NCBI RefSeq assembly: GCF_007097385.1
Contig: NZ_VJZS01000002.1
Coordinates: forward strand, 159,164-223,163
Source: Flavobacterium sp. ZT3R18
GTDB lineage: Bacteria > Bacteroidota > Bacteroidia > Flavobacteriales > Flavobacteriaceae
Length of the DNA stretch: 64,000 bases
Direction of reading: 5' to 3'
A program made the position numbers and the translations under genes. Under the pieces are notes generated by a model that was given only the letters and a program-made list of their open reading frames with translations, had not been told where the DNA came from and made no database searches. The first letter of the stretch is position 1. Each line of letters begins with the position of its first letter. Of this stretch, positions 19,202 through 27,300 are shown in pieces.

Positions 19202-19220
19202 TAATTCGCAACTGCGAAAA
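19202..19220 (-). promoter_or_regulatory. Short perfect hairpin in the mgtC leader
   Basis: TTCGCA-AC-TGCGAA at 19205-19218 is a perfect six-base dyad between the proline-rich leader ORF and the 68-codon ORF. On the transcribed (minus) strand the hairpin is preceded by TTTT and followed by AATT rather than a T run, so it looks more like a regulatory stem than a terminator. Confidence 0.35.
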
Positions 19221-19249
19221 AACCAATGGCAATCATGCAGATGAGAAGT

Positions 19250-19285
19250 TTATAATTTTTGTTTTCTAGGGGGAGGGAGATCCAT
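19250..19285 (-). CDS. Proline-rich 11-residue leader peptide upstream of mgtC (MgtL-like)
   Basis: Read on the minus strand, the codons from 19285 spell MDLPPPRKQKL and end in TAA at 19250-19252. The three proline codons (CCT CCC CCT) are rare clustering for this AT-rich genome and stand out as the only C-rich run in the leader. The layout of an acidic residue at position 2, a proline cluster, then a basic stretch and Leu parallels enterobacterial MgtL ([17 protein letters not shown]). MgtL is known to tune mgtA expression through ribosome stalling or destabilisation at low Mg2+ or low proline. A TAnnTTTG element lies 34 bases upstream. Function here is inference from layout and location. 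Confidence 0.5.
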   Translation of the reverse strand: MDLPPPRKQKL

Positions 19286-19319
19286 TTTTAATTTGTACTG
19301 TTTTTTAAATTTTGAGCTG

Positions 19320-19327
19320 CAAAAGTA
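19320..19327 (-). promoter_or_regulatory. -7 promoter element for the mgtC-mgtA-RND operon
   Basis: On the minus strand TACTTTTG matches TAnnTTTG exactly, inside a small dyad GCTGC-N9-GCAGC. Transcription would start near 19315, about 30 bases before the leader ORF. No clear TTG element is seen 19-23 bases upstream. Confidence 0.4.
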
Positions 19328-19929
19328 GAGCAGCAACTTAGATAGAGCCGTTAGAAAAGGTTTAGAAAAAAATTAGAATCTTATTAGAGTTACCGTAATC
19401 TATGCAGGTTTACTTTAACACTTAGGGTCTATTAAGAAATCAAACAATAATTGTGGCAAAAAGCAACTTAGTATTTGCGATACCGAATGGTTACACAGGG
19501 TGTACGACAAAATGCACCTTTTCTAAAAGTAATGTTATAGTCGGAAGACTTATAGCGACAATATAGTTGGGTATATTTAAACAGATAAGTTCACTTTGCT
19601 TTCTTACATAAACTTATATGTTGGAATTTCGACAACAATGAGAATTAATTTTGTTTTCTCAAAAAGTGCAATCTGTCGTGTATCCGATTACACATGTATT
19701 TATGGTAATGAATAGTTATAAGTCTCTTAAAAAAAACCAAAAAAAAATAAATAAACAGTTTGACTATATTTTACGAAACCGATTGAAATTAAGGAGTCAA
19801 TGTAATATATTGCGTTAAGTAGTTGACTTATAGTCGCTTGCTTGGTTTAACTTTACTTTATGGAAATAACAAAAGGTTTCGGTTTTGTGATATTTACCTT
19901 TGCAGCTCATAATTTAAAATAAATAAAAA
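19328..19929. other. Gene-free divergent region between mgtC leader and barrel gene
   Basis: About 600 AT-rich bases without a credible ORF. GACTTATAGCGACAATATAG (from 19548) and GTTGACTTATAGTCGCTTG (from 19822) share the word GACTTATAG. The region may carry regulatory sites for the two divergent transcription units, or be a degraded remnant of some element; nothing recognisable remains. Confidence 0.4.
19891..19898 (+). promoter_or_regulatory. -7 promoter element for the barrel protein gene
   Basis: TACCTTTG in TTTACCTTTGCAG, about 31 bases before the ATG at 19930, matches TAnnTTTG. The start of the element is read to within a base or two. Confidence 0.45.
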
Positions 19930-20502
19930 ATGAAAAAAGGATTGACAGTATTGGTATTATTAGCTTTTGGTTTAGTTGTTAATGCACAGGAAAAACAAGG
20001 AAAAAGTGAAATTAGATTTTCTTACGGTCTTGGAACCGTTCCTCAATTTGCTGATTTAATGTCGGATGTTTGGAGTGTTGGATTAACAGGTGGATATTAT
20101 AAAACAGAGAATAACCAGGGAACCGGAGCAATTGGATTAGAGTACTTATATGATATTACTCCTAGAATTTCACTTAAAGGAGGTTTTGTATATGAAAAAG
20201 TGGGTAAAGATATTATCATTGCCAAAGTAAAAAGTGGCAGAATGGAAGATAGCTATTATACAGTTCTAGCTGGAGCGGATTTTAATTATTTCCAGAAAAA
20301 AACGGTTAAGTTATACTCTGGTGTTTCTGGGGGTGTTTCTGTAAATCATCACGAATATGCTGGACAAACAGATACAACAAATCTAGTTGCTTATCAAGTG
20401 GATGCCATTGGGGTTCGTTTCGGAAATAAATTTGGGGGATTTGTTAATTTAGGATTCGGTTACAAAGGGATTTTAAATGCTGGTTTGTCATATAAACTTT
20501 AA
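19930..20502 (+). CDS. Outer-membrane beta-barrel protein
   Basis: A 190-residue exported protein: signal peptide MKKGLTVLVLLAFGLVVNAQ, then amphipathic strands such as EIRFSYGLGTV, GAIGLEYLYDI, ISLKGGFVYEKVG and VKLYSGVSGGVSV, ending in GILNAGLSYKL, the form expected for barrel assembly. It is monocistronic, with its own promoter element and a strong terminator. It is divergent from the magnesium/efflux operon across a long regulatory gap. Function unknown; an OmpX/OmpW-like barrel is the structural guess. Confidence 0.82.
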   Translation: MKKGLTVLVLLAFGLVVNAQEKQGKSEIRFSYGLGTVPQFADLMSDVWSVGLTGGYYKTENNQGTGAIGLEYLYDITPRISLKGGFVYEKVGKDIIIAKVKSGRMEDSYYTVLAGADFNYFQKKTVKLYSGVSGGVSVNHHEYAGQTDTTNLVAYQVDAIGVRFGNKFGGFVNLGFGYKGILNAGLSYKL

Positions 20503-20592
20503 TTTTTTGTAAATAGAGCAGGGAAAAAAGTATTAATTGCTTACAAATTTAATTGTATGCTCTTAAAGTGATTCTCGTGATTCGATTTATTC

Positions 20593-20628
20593 AAAAAAGG
20601 CTGTCCTATTTCGGACAGCCTTTTTTTG
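20593..20628 (+). terminator. Intrinsic terminator after the barrel protein gene
   Basis: Arms AAAAAAGGCTGTCC (20593-20606) and GGACAGCCTTTTTTT (20613-20627) form a long GC-cored stem followed by T residues. Confidence 0.88.
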
Positions 20629-20723
20629 TTGGCAATAATGGGTTGGCACCTCTTTTATATCGATAAGAAATGCAGTAATTATTGAGCCGTTTCTATTTTC
20701 TATATTTATTTACCCAAAGCAGT

Positions 20724-20751
20724 CAATTGCCTCCAGCTTTAACTGGAGGGT
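20724..20751. repeat. GCCTCCAGCT...AGCTGGAGG-type dispersed palindrome
   Basis: CAATTGCCTCCAGCTTTAAC continuing TGGAGGG is a near-palindrome. It is shared with the nested repeat at 35149-35284, where the same AATTGCCTCCAGCT word occurs twice. It lies just past the 3' end of the histidine kinase gene. Confidence 0.6.
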
Positions 20752-20782
20752 GTTTAAAATCGGTGATTTAAAGTTTTGGAAT

Positions 20783-22150
20783 TTATAAATGAGGAATTTC
20801 AACCTTGAAATTGGTTCCCACAGCAACATTAGAAACCACCGATATTTCCCCTTTGTGCAGCGAGACAATTTTCTTGGTCAAGGACAAGCCAATACCATTT
20901 CCATCAGCGTGAACTTTGTTTGAACCCCTATAAAATGGAGTGAAAATATGCTTTAAATCTTTTTTTGTAATGCCAATACCGGTATCTGTAAACTGTAAAC
21001 TGATTTGATTTTCGGTAAACGAAATAGACACCTGGCTTTTATGGTTATTCGAAAACTTGCATCCATTTTCAAACAAGTTGGCAAAAGCAACTTTCAAAAG
21101 ATATTCATTTCCGTTTACTGAAATGTCATTTTCATTTTCAAAATCATTTTCAAAGTGAATGCTGACATTGTAACTGGAATTGGATTTTTGGACCTGTTGG
21201 CTGGCGTCTAATAAGATCTCGTCTATACGAACGGGCTTAAAAGAAATTTCAGATGGATCATAGCTCGCTTTGGCAAGATCCAATAAACTATTGGAAAGTT
21301 TGGCTAATTTTTTGGCATCATTCAAAGCAAATTGTATGGCAGTTTTATATTCTTCGGTGCTTCGCTCTTTGTTGGTGGATAATTCTAATTCGGTGATAAT
21401 TGCGGCTAGCGGTGTTCGTAGTTCGTGTGAAATATTGGAGACAAAATGTTTTTGTGCATCAAATGAATTTTCCAACCGGTTGAGCATTTCGTTGAATGTA
21501 TTCGCCATTTCAGAGAGTTCGTCTTTACTGTCGCTGGAGCTTAACCTCAAATCAAGATTTGTGGCCGTAATGTTTTTTGCTTTGTTGGTGAGTTCAACTA
21601 TAGGTTCAAATGCTTTTCTCGAAAAAAAACGGCCTGCTATATAGAGAAATAATATTGAAATAATGTAAAAAAGAATGATGTTTTGCTGTAAATCCTGTAA
21701 CTTTTTATAGCCATATTCGTCATAAGCGGCGGCCGTAATAACAAAATCCTTCCCTTTAAATTTAAAGTTCAAACCAACTACTTGTCTGTTTTTTTGATAA
21801 AAATACAATTCGTTTTTTTGAATGATTTCATCAAACATGGGTCTGGTTTCTTTCACCACATCGATATCGACGGCATCGTGATAGAGCAATTTAAAAGAAT
21901 CGTCATAGATCGCAACTTCTACTTCATTTAGGATCTCCCTGTTATTTTTATAAATGTCTTGTAGGGTCTTAGTATCAACTTTCGCATCAAAAATTAAGTT
22001 TGCCTTGGTAATGGCTTCTTTTTTTAAACCAAAATAAAACTCATTTTCGCGATTTTCTTTAGCTGAGAGATAGATAATAGAAGCAAACACAAATAAAATC
22101 GTGGCCGTAATAAAAGTAAATAATAAAGTAAGGCGGTTTCTGATTTTCAT
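20783..22150 (-). CDS. Membrane sensor histidine kinase
   Basis: A 455-residue two-component kinase. Transmembrane segments at about residues 8-29 and 157-175 enclose a periplasmic sensor domain of about 125 residues. A HAMP linker follows (about 176-230), then the phospho-acceptor His242 in FVSNISHELRTPLAAI, and an ATP-binding domain with NLFENGCKFSNN, DTGIGI and GNGIGLSLTKK boxes. Its start overlaps the response regulator stop by four bases, so the pair is coupled. It resembles the CusS/ArlS group by architecture. The neighbouring RND efflux operon makes metal sensing a reasonable guess, but nothing in the sensor domain proves it. Confidence 0.92.
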   Translation of the reverse strand: MKIRNRLTLLFTFITATILFVFASIIYLSAKENRENEFYFGLKKEAITKANLIFDAKVDTKTLQDIYKNNREILNEVEVAIYDDSFKLLYHDAVDIDVVKETRPMFDEIIQKNELYFYQKNRQVVGLNFKFKGKDFVITAAAYDEYGYKKLQDLQQNIILFYIISILFLYIAGRFFSRKAFEPIVELTNKAKNITATNLDLRLSSSDSKDELSEMANTFNEMLNRLENSFDAQKHFVSNISHELRTPLAAIITELELSTNKERSTEEYKTAIQFALNDAKKLAKLSNSLLDLAKASYDPSEISFKPVRIDEILLDASQQVQKSNSSYNVSIHFENDFENENDISVNGNEYLLKVAFANLFENGCKFSNNHKSQVSISFTENQISLQFTDTGIGITKKDLKHIFTPFYRGSNKVHADGNGIGLSLTKKIVSLHKGEISVVSNVAVGTNFKVEIPHL

Positions 22151-22827
22151 TCTACTTTAAAGATAAATCCCATTCCAGATTTGGTGTGTATGAGCTTATG
22201 GTCAAAATTTTTATCAATTTTTTTCCGTAAATAATTGATATATACATCTATGAAATTAGTGCCAGTGTCAAAATGAGTGTCCCACACTTCCTCGGCAATT
22301 TCGGTTCGCGACAAAACACGTTCGGGGTTTTGGAGTAGGTATTCTAAAAGTTTAAATTCTTTTGGGGTAAGATTTATTTCGGTATCGTTTCTTCTTACGC
22401 TTTTGGTTTGCAAATTCATTTCAAGATCGGCATATTTCAAAATAAATTTAATGCTATTGGTATTGCCTGTACTCCGTTTCAACAAAGCCCGAATTCGAAC
22501 CAAAAGCTCTCTCATTTCAAAAGGCTTTATCAAATAATCGTCTGCACCGGCATCAAATCCCTCTACTTTGTCGTCGGTAGTACCTAGAGCGGTAAGCATA
22601 ATTATTGGCAGATCGGGTTTGGTCTTGCGTATTTCCTTGCACAAATCGAGTCCGTCAAGTTTAGGCAAAACAATATCAGTAATAACCAAGTCATACTGAT
22701 TGTTCAATGCCAATTTCTTTCCCGAAATCCCATCATAAGCTAAAGTAGTGGTAAAGCCTTGCTCTTCCAGCCCTCTTTGGATAAGTGCAGCTACCCTTTG
22801 GTCGTCCTCTATTATTAGAATTTTCAT
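22147..22827 (-). CDS. OmpR-family response regulator
   Basis: A 226-residue DNA-binding regulator. The receiver domain has Asp51 in DLVITDIVLPKLDGL as phosphorylation site, the acidic pair EDD at residues 7-9, and Lys in YLIKPFEMREL. A winged-helix effector domain (residues about 130-225) contains LTPKEFKLLEYLLQNPERVLS and VWDTHFDTGTNFIDVYINYLRKKI. It is the first gene of the pair, overlapping the kinase by four bases. A promoter element directly abuts its start codon, so the mRNA may be leaderless. Confidence 0.94.
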   Translation of the reverse strand: MKILIIEDDQRVAALIQRGLEEQGFTTTLAYDGISGKKLALNNQYDLVITDIVLPKLDGLDLCKEIRKTKPDLPIIMLTALGTTDDKVEGFDAGADDYLIKPFEMRELLVRIRALLKRSTGNTNSIKFILKYADLEMNLQTKSVRRNDTEINLTPKEFKLLEYLLQNPERVLSRTEIAEEVWDTHFDTGTNFIDVYINYLRKKIDKNFDHKLIHTKSGMGFIFKVE

Positions 22828-22832
22828 CGGTA

Positions 22833-22840
22833 CAAAGTTA
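22833..22840 (-). promoter_or_regulatory. -7 promoter element abutting the response regulator ATG
   Basis: TAACTTTG on the minus strand ends only five bases before the ATG at 22827. In this phylum transcription starts four to seven bases after this element, which would make the message leaderless or nearly so. Confidence 0.45.
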
Positions 22841-23006
22841 CGCTTTCATTTTTCAAATCGACGCTATTACAAATTGAAGATAAACGACGATTCGATATCA
22901 TATTTTTACTCTAATTAACGTTAATTGTGACGTATATTCCTGACAAGAAAACACGAAACCTTTGTTAAACCTTTCTTTTTTGCTATTAAATGCAATGTGA
23001 TAGTGG

Positions 23007-23014
23007 TATTTTTG
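23007..23014 (+). promoter_or_regulatory. -7 promoter element for lipoprotein gene at 23059
   Basis: TATTTTTG matches TAnnTTTG. A TTG lies 24 bases upstream (22980-22982). Transcription would start near 23019, about 40 bases before the ATG. Confidence 0.5.
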
Positions 23015-23058
23015 CAAAAAATATTCGAAAATGGTCTGTTTTCGATAAAAACAAATTT

Positions 23059-23541
23059 ATGAAAAAAGTTATAAGCATAATAGTGTTGGCACTATTATTA
23101 ACAAATTGTACAAAAGACAATCTCGTTGTAAGTCCACAAGAAAAAGCTGCCGATTTACCAGAATGTTCGTTCGTAATCAAGATCAATAATGCCCTAAAAT
23201 ACAAATATGATTTGTGGACACCCAATAGTATTGGAGGAGTAGATTTTGAAAGATCGATTTTAAATTTAAATGTTACAGAAGCACCAGCAACCGTAAAAAC
23301 CATTGAAAAAGTGTTTTATAATAGTGGGAAATTGGTAACTTTCAGCTATACGAATACAGACGATGTGGACAAAACAATTAATTTGTCATTCAAGGTTAAG
23401 CAAATTCAAGCTTTAGGATCTCAAGAAGTGGAATTGAAAGGTCTTGATTTTACTGCGCCAAAAGGAAGGAAAATTTCAATTTATATAAATCCACGTGCAG
23501 CCGTTGCACAAATGGCAACTTCAGAAATAGAAGCATTATAA
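23059..23541 (+). CDS. Lipoprotein of unknown function
   Basis: A 160-residue protein starting at the ATG at 23059: MKKVISIIVLALLLTNC gives a lipobox with Cys17. The frame extends upstream to 22990, but that part covers the promoter. The mature part is mixed alpha/beta with a conserved-looking APATVKTIEKVFYNSGKLV segment and no recognised domain. It is monocistronic with its own terminator. Only envelope location can be stated. Confidence 0.8.
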   Translation: MKKVISIIVLALLLTNCTKDNLVVSPQEKAADLPECSFVIKINNALKYKYDLWTPNSIGGVDFERSILNLNVTEAPATVKTIEKVFYNSGKLVTFSYTNTDDVDKTINLSFKVKQIQALGSQEVELKGLDFTAPKGRKISIYINPRAAVAQMATSEIEAL

Positions 23542-23565
23542 ATATAGTTACACCGTTATTAAATT

Positions 23566-23608
23566 AAAAAGAAGCTAAGTGTTTTTTACATGCTTAGCTT
23601 TTTTTTAT
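23566..23608 (+). terminator. Intrinsic terminator after lipoprotein gene
   Basis: Arms AAGCTAAG (23572-23579) and CTTAGCTT (23593-23600) are followed by eight T residues and preceded by an A-rich run that extends the stem. Confidence 0.8.
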
Positions 23609-23658
23609 TGTTTTTTCTTTAGGACTTTCGTTTTTTCGACTATTGTAAAATTACTTTG

Positions 23659-23666
23659 TAACTTTG
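23659..23666 (+). promoter_or_regulatory. -7 promoter element for the lipoprotein-mfd unit
   Basis: TAACTTTG matches TAnnTTTG and lies about 85 bases before the ATG at 23753. The upstream TTG is only 13 bases away, shorter than usual. Confidence 0.35.
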
Positions 23667-23752
23667 TGCTTGAAATAGTTCAAAAGATAGGAGTAATACT
23701 GAATTTCTTTGCGAAGGACATTTGACCATTAAAAAACAAATAATTGCTACAA

Positions 23753-24394
23753 ATGAATACTAAATTAACGCTGCTTTTTTTGATAATTTCGCTGCAGTTT
23801 TCGTGTAAAAATAACAACGAACAACGTTTTGCCGATAACTTAAGGGATACTAAAAAGAAGGAATTAATTTTCACAACTATAAATAAAGGGTGGAATTTTC
23901 ACGACACTCCGATCAATTCGACTTCGGAAGCTACCTTGGCCACTTGGGGTGAATGGCGTGCTTTTATGGATGAATTGGCCATCAAGCCAAAGAAAACAAT
24001 TGGTGCTTTTCAAAAGAAAGCCAAAGCCTTATCGACCAAAGCGATGGCTTTGAACACCAATATTCCTACCCAATTTGATACACCACAAATAAGAAGCCGT
24101 ATTGCGACTTTAGTCACGCAAGTTCAAATGTTAGATTTATACATTAATTTGGATAAAGTTTCGGATAAAAGAGTGACGAAGCTCGTTTCGGAAATTAATA
24201 TCGAGTTGGTTTCTTTGCAAAGACAAATGGATAAAATTGTCGAGAAAAGTAAAATCCCATTGGAAGTTGGGGAGTCCGAATTATTAAAGATGCTGGACAC
24301 CACAAGAGCCATTCAGTCTGGAAGCCCTGTGATTCCAGGTAATCCAAATAATTTGAGCAATCCAAATAATCCAAACGCAGCACACGTTGAGTAA
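23753..24394 (+). CDS. Helical lipoprotein overlapping mfd
   Basis: A 213-residue protein. The ATG at 23753 (MNTKLTLLFLIISLQFSC) gives a lipobox with Cys18; the TTG at 23744 is less likely. The mature part is strongly helical and charged (residues about 70-175 look like a helical bundle or coiled coil) and ends in an Asn/Pro-rich tail (NPNNLSNPNNPNA). Its stop overlaps the start of mfd by eight bases, so the two are translationally coupled. No function is recognised, and a link to repair is not implied by the sequence. Confidence 0.8.
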   Translation: MNTKLTLLFLIISLQFSCKNNNEQRFADNLRDTKKKELIFTTINKGWNFHDTPINSTSEATLATWGEWRAFMDELAIKPKKTIGAFQKKAKALSTKAMALNTNIPTQFDTPQIRSRIATLVTQVQMLDLYINLDKVSDKRVTKLVSEINIELVSLQRQMDKIVEKSKIPLEVGESELLKMLDTTRAIQSGSPVIPGNPNNLSNPNNPNAAHVE

Positions 24395-27300
24395 GGCCAC
24401 TATATATTCGGTTTATGATTCTTCTCCAAAAACGGCTCAGATTGTAGCCCGTTTGCAGGAAAATAATCAGATAAAAATACAATTGGAAGGTTTGTTGGGG
24501 TCGGCAGCTTCCTTTGTGATTCAGTCTCTTTTTAAGAAATCAGAGCTTCCTTTTTTGGTGGTTTTTAATGATAAAGAAGAAGCAGCCTATTATTTTAACG
24601 ACCTCGAACAAATGATCGGTGAACCCGATGTGTTGTTTTATCCCGGTTCTTTTCGTCGTCCGTACCAAATAGAGGAAACCGACAATGCGAATGTTTTGCT
24701 TCGCGCTGAGGTACTCAATCGAATCAATTCCCGAAAAAAACCCGCTGTCATTGTTACCTACCCCGAGGCGCTTTTTGAGAAAGTAGTGACTCGAAAGGAT
24801 TTGGATAAAAACACTTTGAAAGTAGCAATCGGCGATAAAATTTCGATTGATTTCCTGAACGAAGTATTGTTTGAATACGAATTCAAAAGAGTTGATTTTA
24901 TTACGGAACCTGGCGAATTCTCAGTTCGTGGAGGAATTGTCGATGTGTTTTCGTTTTCGAATGACAATCCGTACCGAATAGAATTTTTTGGCAATGAAGT
25001 CGAAAGTATCCGTAGTTTTGATGTGGGGACTCAATTGTCATTAGAAAAACAGAAAAAAATCACCATCATTCCGAATGTCGAAAACAGAATTTTTCAGGAA
25101 AACAGGGAGAGTTTTTTAGATTATATAGCTGAGAAAACGGTTTTGTTTTTTCAAAATACCGAGAATCTTTTATACGAATTGGACAAGCAATTTGGCAAAG
25201 CCGAAGAAGCTTTTGAAAAATTGTCCAAAGATATCAAACATGCGACTCCGGAACAATTGTTCTTGAACCAAAAAGCATTTGTGCAACGAGCGTTGGATTT
25301 TTCGATTGTGGAATTTCATTCGAAGCCTGTTTTTAAAACGACCAAGAAGTTTGAATTTCATATTCAGCCGCAACCGTCGTTCAACAAACAGTTTGATTTG
25401 TTGTTGAATAACTTAAGCGAGAACCATTTTGACGGTTATAAAAATTATTTGTTTTGTTCGAATGAAGCGCAGGCCAAACGTTTTCATGATATATTCGAAA
25501 CCTTAGATGAAGCCAATTCCGAGAATATCCGCAAGCAATACAAGACCATCGTATTGCCTTTGTATCAAGGCTTCATCGATCAGGAAAACCAAATTTGCTG
25601 TTATACCGATCATCAAATTTTTGAACGCTATCATAAATTTAGCATCAAAAATGGGTATTCGAAAAAGCAAAATTTAACCTTAAAAGAACTCACGACTTTG
25701 TCCGTAGGCGATTATGTAACGCATATCGATCATGGAATTGGAAAGTTTGGCGGGTTGCAAAAAATACAAGTCGAAGGCAAAACACAAGAAGCCATCAAGC
25801 TGGTGTATGCCGACAATGATATCGTGTATGTGAGCATTCACTCGCTACATAAAATTTCGAAATACAACGGGAAAGACGGAACACCACCCAAAATTTATAA
25901 ACTGGGTTCGAATGCTTGGAAGGTTTTAAAACAAAAAACCAAAGCAAGGGTTAAAAATATTGCATTCAATTTGATTCAGTTGTATGCCAAGCGACGATTG
26001 GAAAAAGGATTTCAATTTGCTCCCGACAGTTACTTGCAAAACGAGTTGGAGAGTTCGTTTATCTACGAGGACACGCCTGACCAAACCAAATCAACCCAAG
26101 AAGTAAAAGCTGATATGGAAAGTGAGCGTCCTATGGATCGTTTGGTTTGTGGGGATGTAGGTTTTGGTAAAACCGAAGTCGCCATTCGTGCCGCTTTTAA
26201 GGCTGTTGATAATAGCAAACAAGTGGCGGTTTTGGTACCAACGACTATTTTGGCGTACCAACATTACCGCACTTTTACCGAAAGGTTGAAAGACATGCCC
26301 GTTTCTGTTGGCTATCTGAACCGTTTTAGAACCGCCAAACAAAAAGCGGAAACCCTAAAACAATTAGCCGAAGGTAAACTCGATATTGTGATTGGAACAC
26401 ATCAATTGGTTAACAAAAATGTGGTTTTCAAAGATCTTGGATTATTGATTGTCGATGAGGAACAAAAATTCGGAGTTAACGTAAAAGACAAACTCAAAAC
26501 CATTGCTGCCAATGTCGATACCTTGACTTTGACGGCAACGCCTATCCCGAGAACCTTGCAGTTTTCGTTGATGGCAGCACGGGATTTATCGGTAATCACG
26601 ACACCACCGCCAAACAGATATCCTATCGAAACCAATGTAGTTGGTTTTAATGAAGAATTGATTCGGGATGCGATTTCGTATGAAATTCAGCGCAACGGGC
26701 AGGTTTTCTTTATCAATAACCGAATCGAAAATATCAAAGAATTTGCAGGAATGATCCAGCGCTTGGTGCCTAATGCCCGAGTGGGAATTGGTCACGGACA
26801 AATGGAAGGCGCCAAACTCGAGGAGTTGATGCTTGCCTTTATGAACGGAGAATTTGATGTTCTGGTAGCCACCACCATTATCGAAAGCGGATTGGACGTT
26901 CCGAATGCGAATACCATTTTTATCAATAATGCGAATAATTTCGGATTGTCAGATTTGCATCAAATGCGAGGTCGAGTGGGACGTAGTAACAAGAAAGCGT
27001 TTTGTTATTTCATCTGTCCGCCGTATTCGCACATGACCGAAGATGCCCGAAAACGAATTCAGGCTTTGGAGCAATTCAGCGAGTTGGGAAGTGGTTTGAA
27101 CATTGCCATGAAAGATCTCGAAATTCGTGGTGCCGGAGATTTGTTGGGAGGAGAGCAAAGCGGATTCATCAATGACATTGGTTTTGATACGTATCAAAAA
27201 ATCATGAACGAGGCCATAGAGGAATTGAAGGAAAATGAATTCAAGGATTTGTATCCTGAAGAGAGCAATATAGAAACCAAGGAATATGTAAAAGACCTGC

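Noticed and set aside
19190-19450. M-box (ykoK) magnesium riboswitch upstream of mgtC
   Set aside because: The conserved purine-rich M-box core was not found; the leader has a short proline-rich ORF instead.
19328-19929. Insertion-sequence remnant between mgtC leader and barrel gene
   Set aside because: No transposase fragment, terminal inverted repeats or target duplication could be identified; only a short shared word (GACTTATAG).
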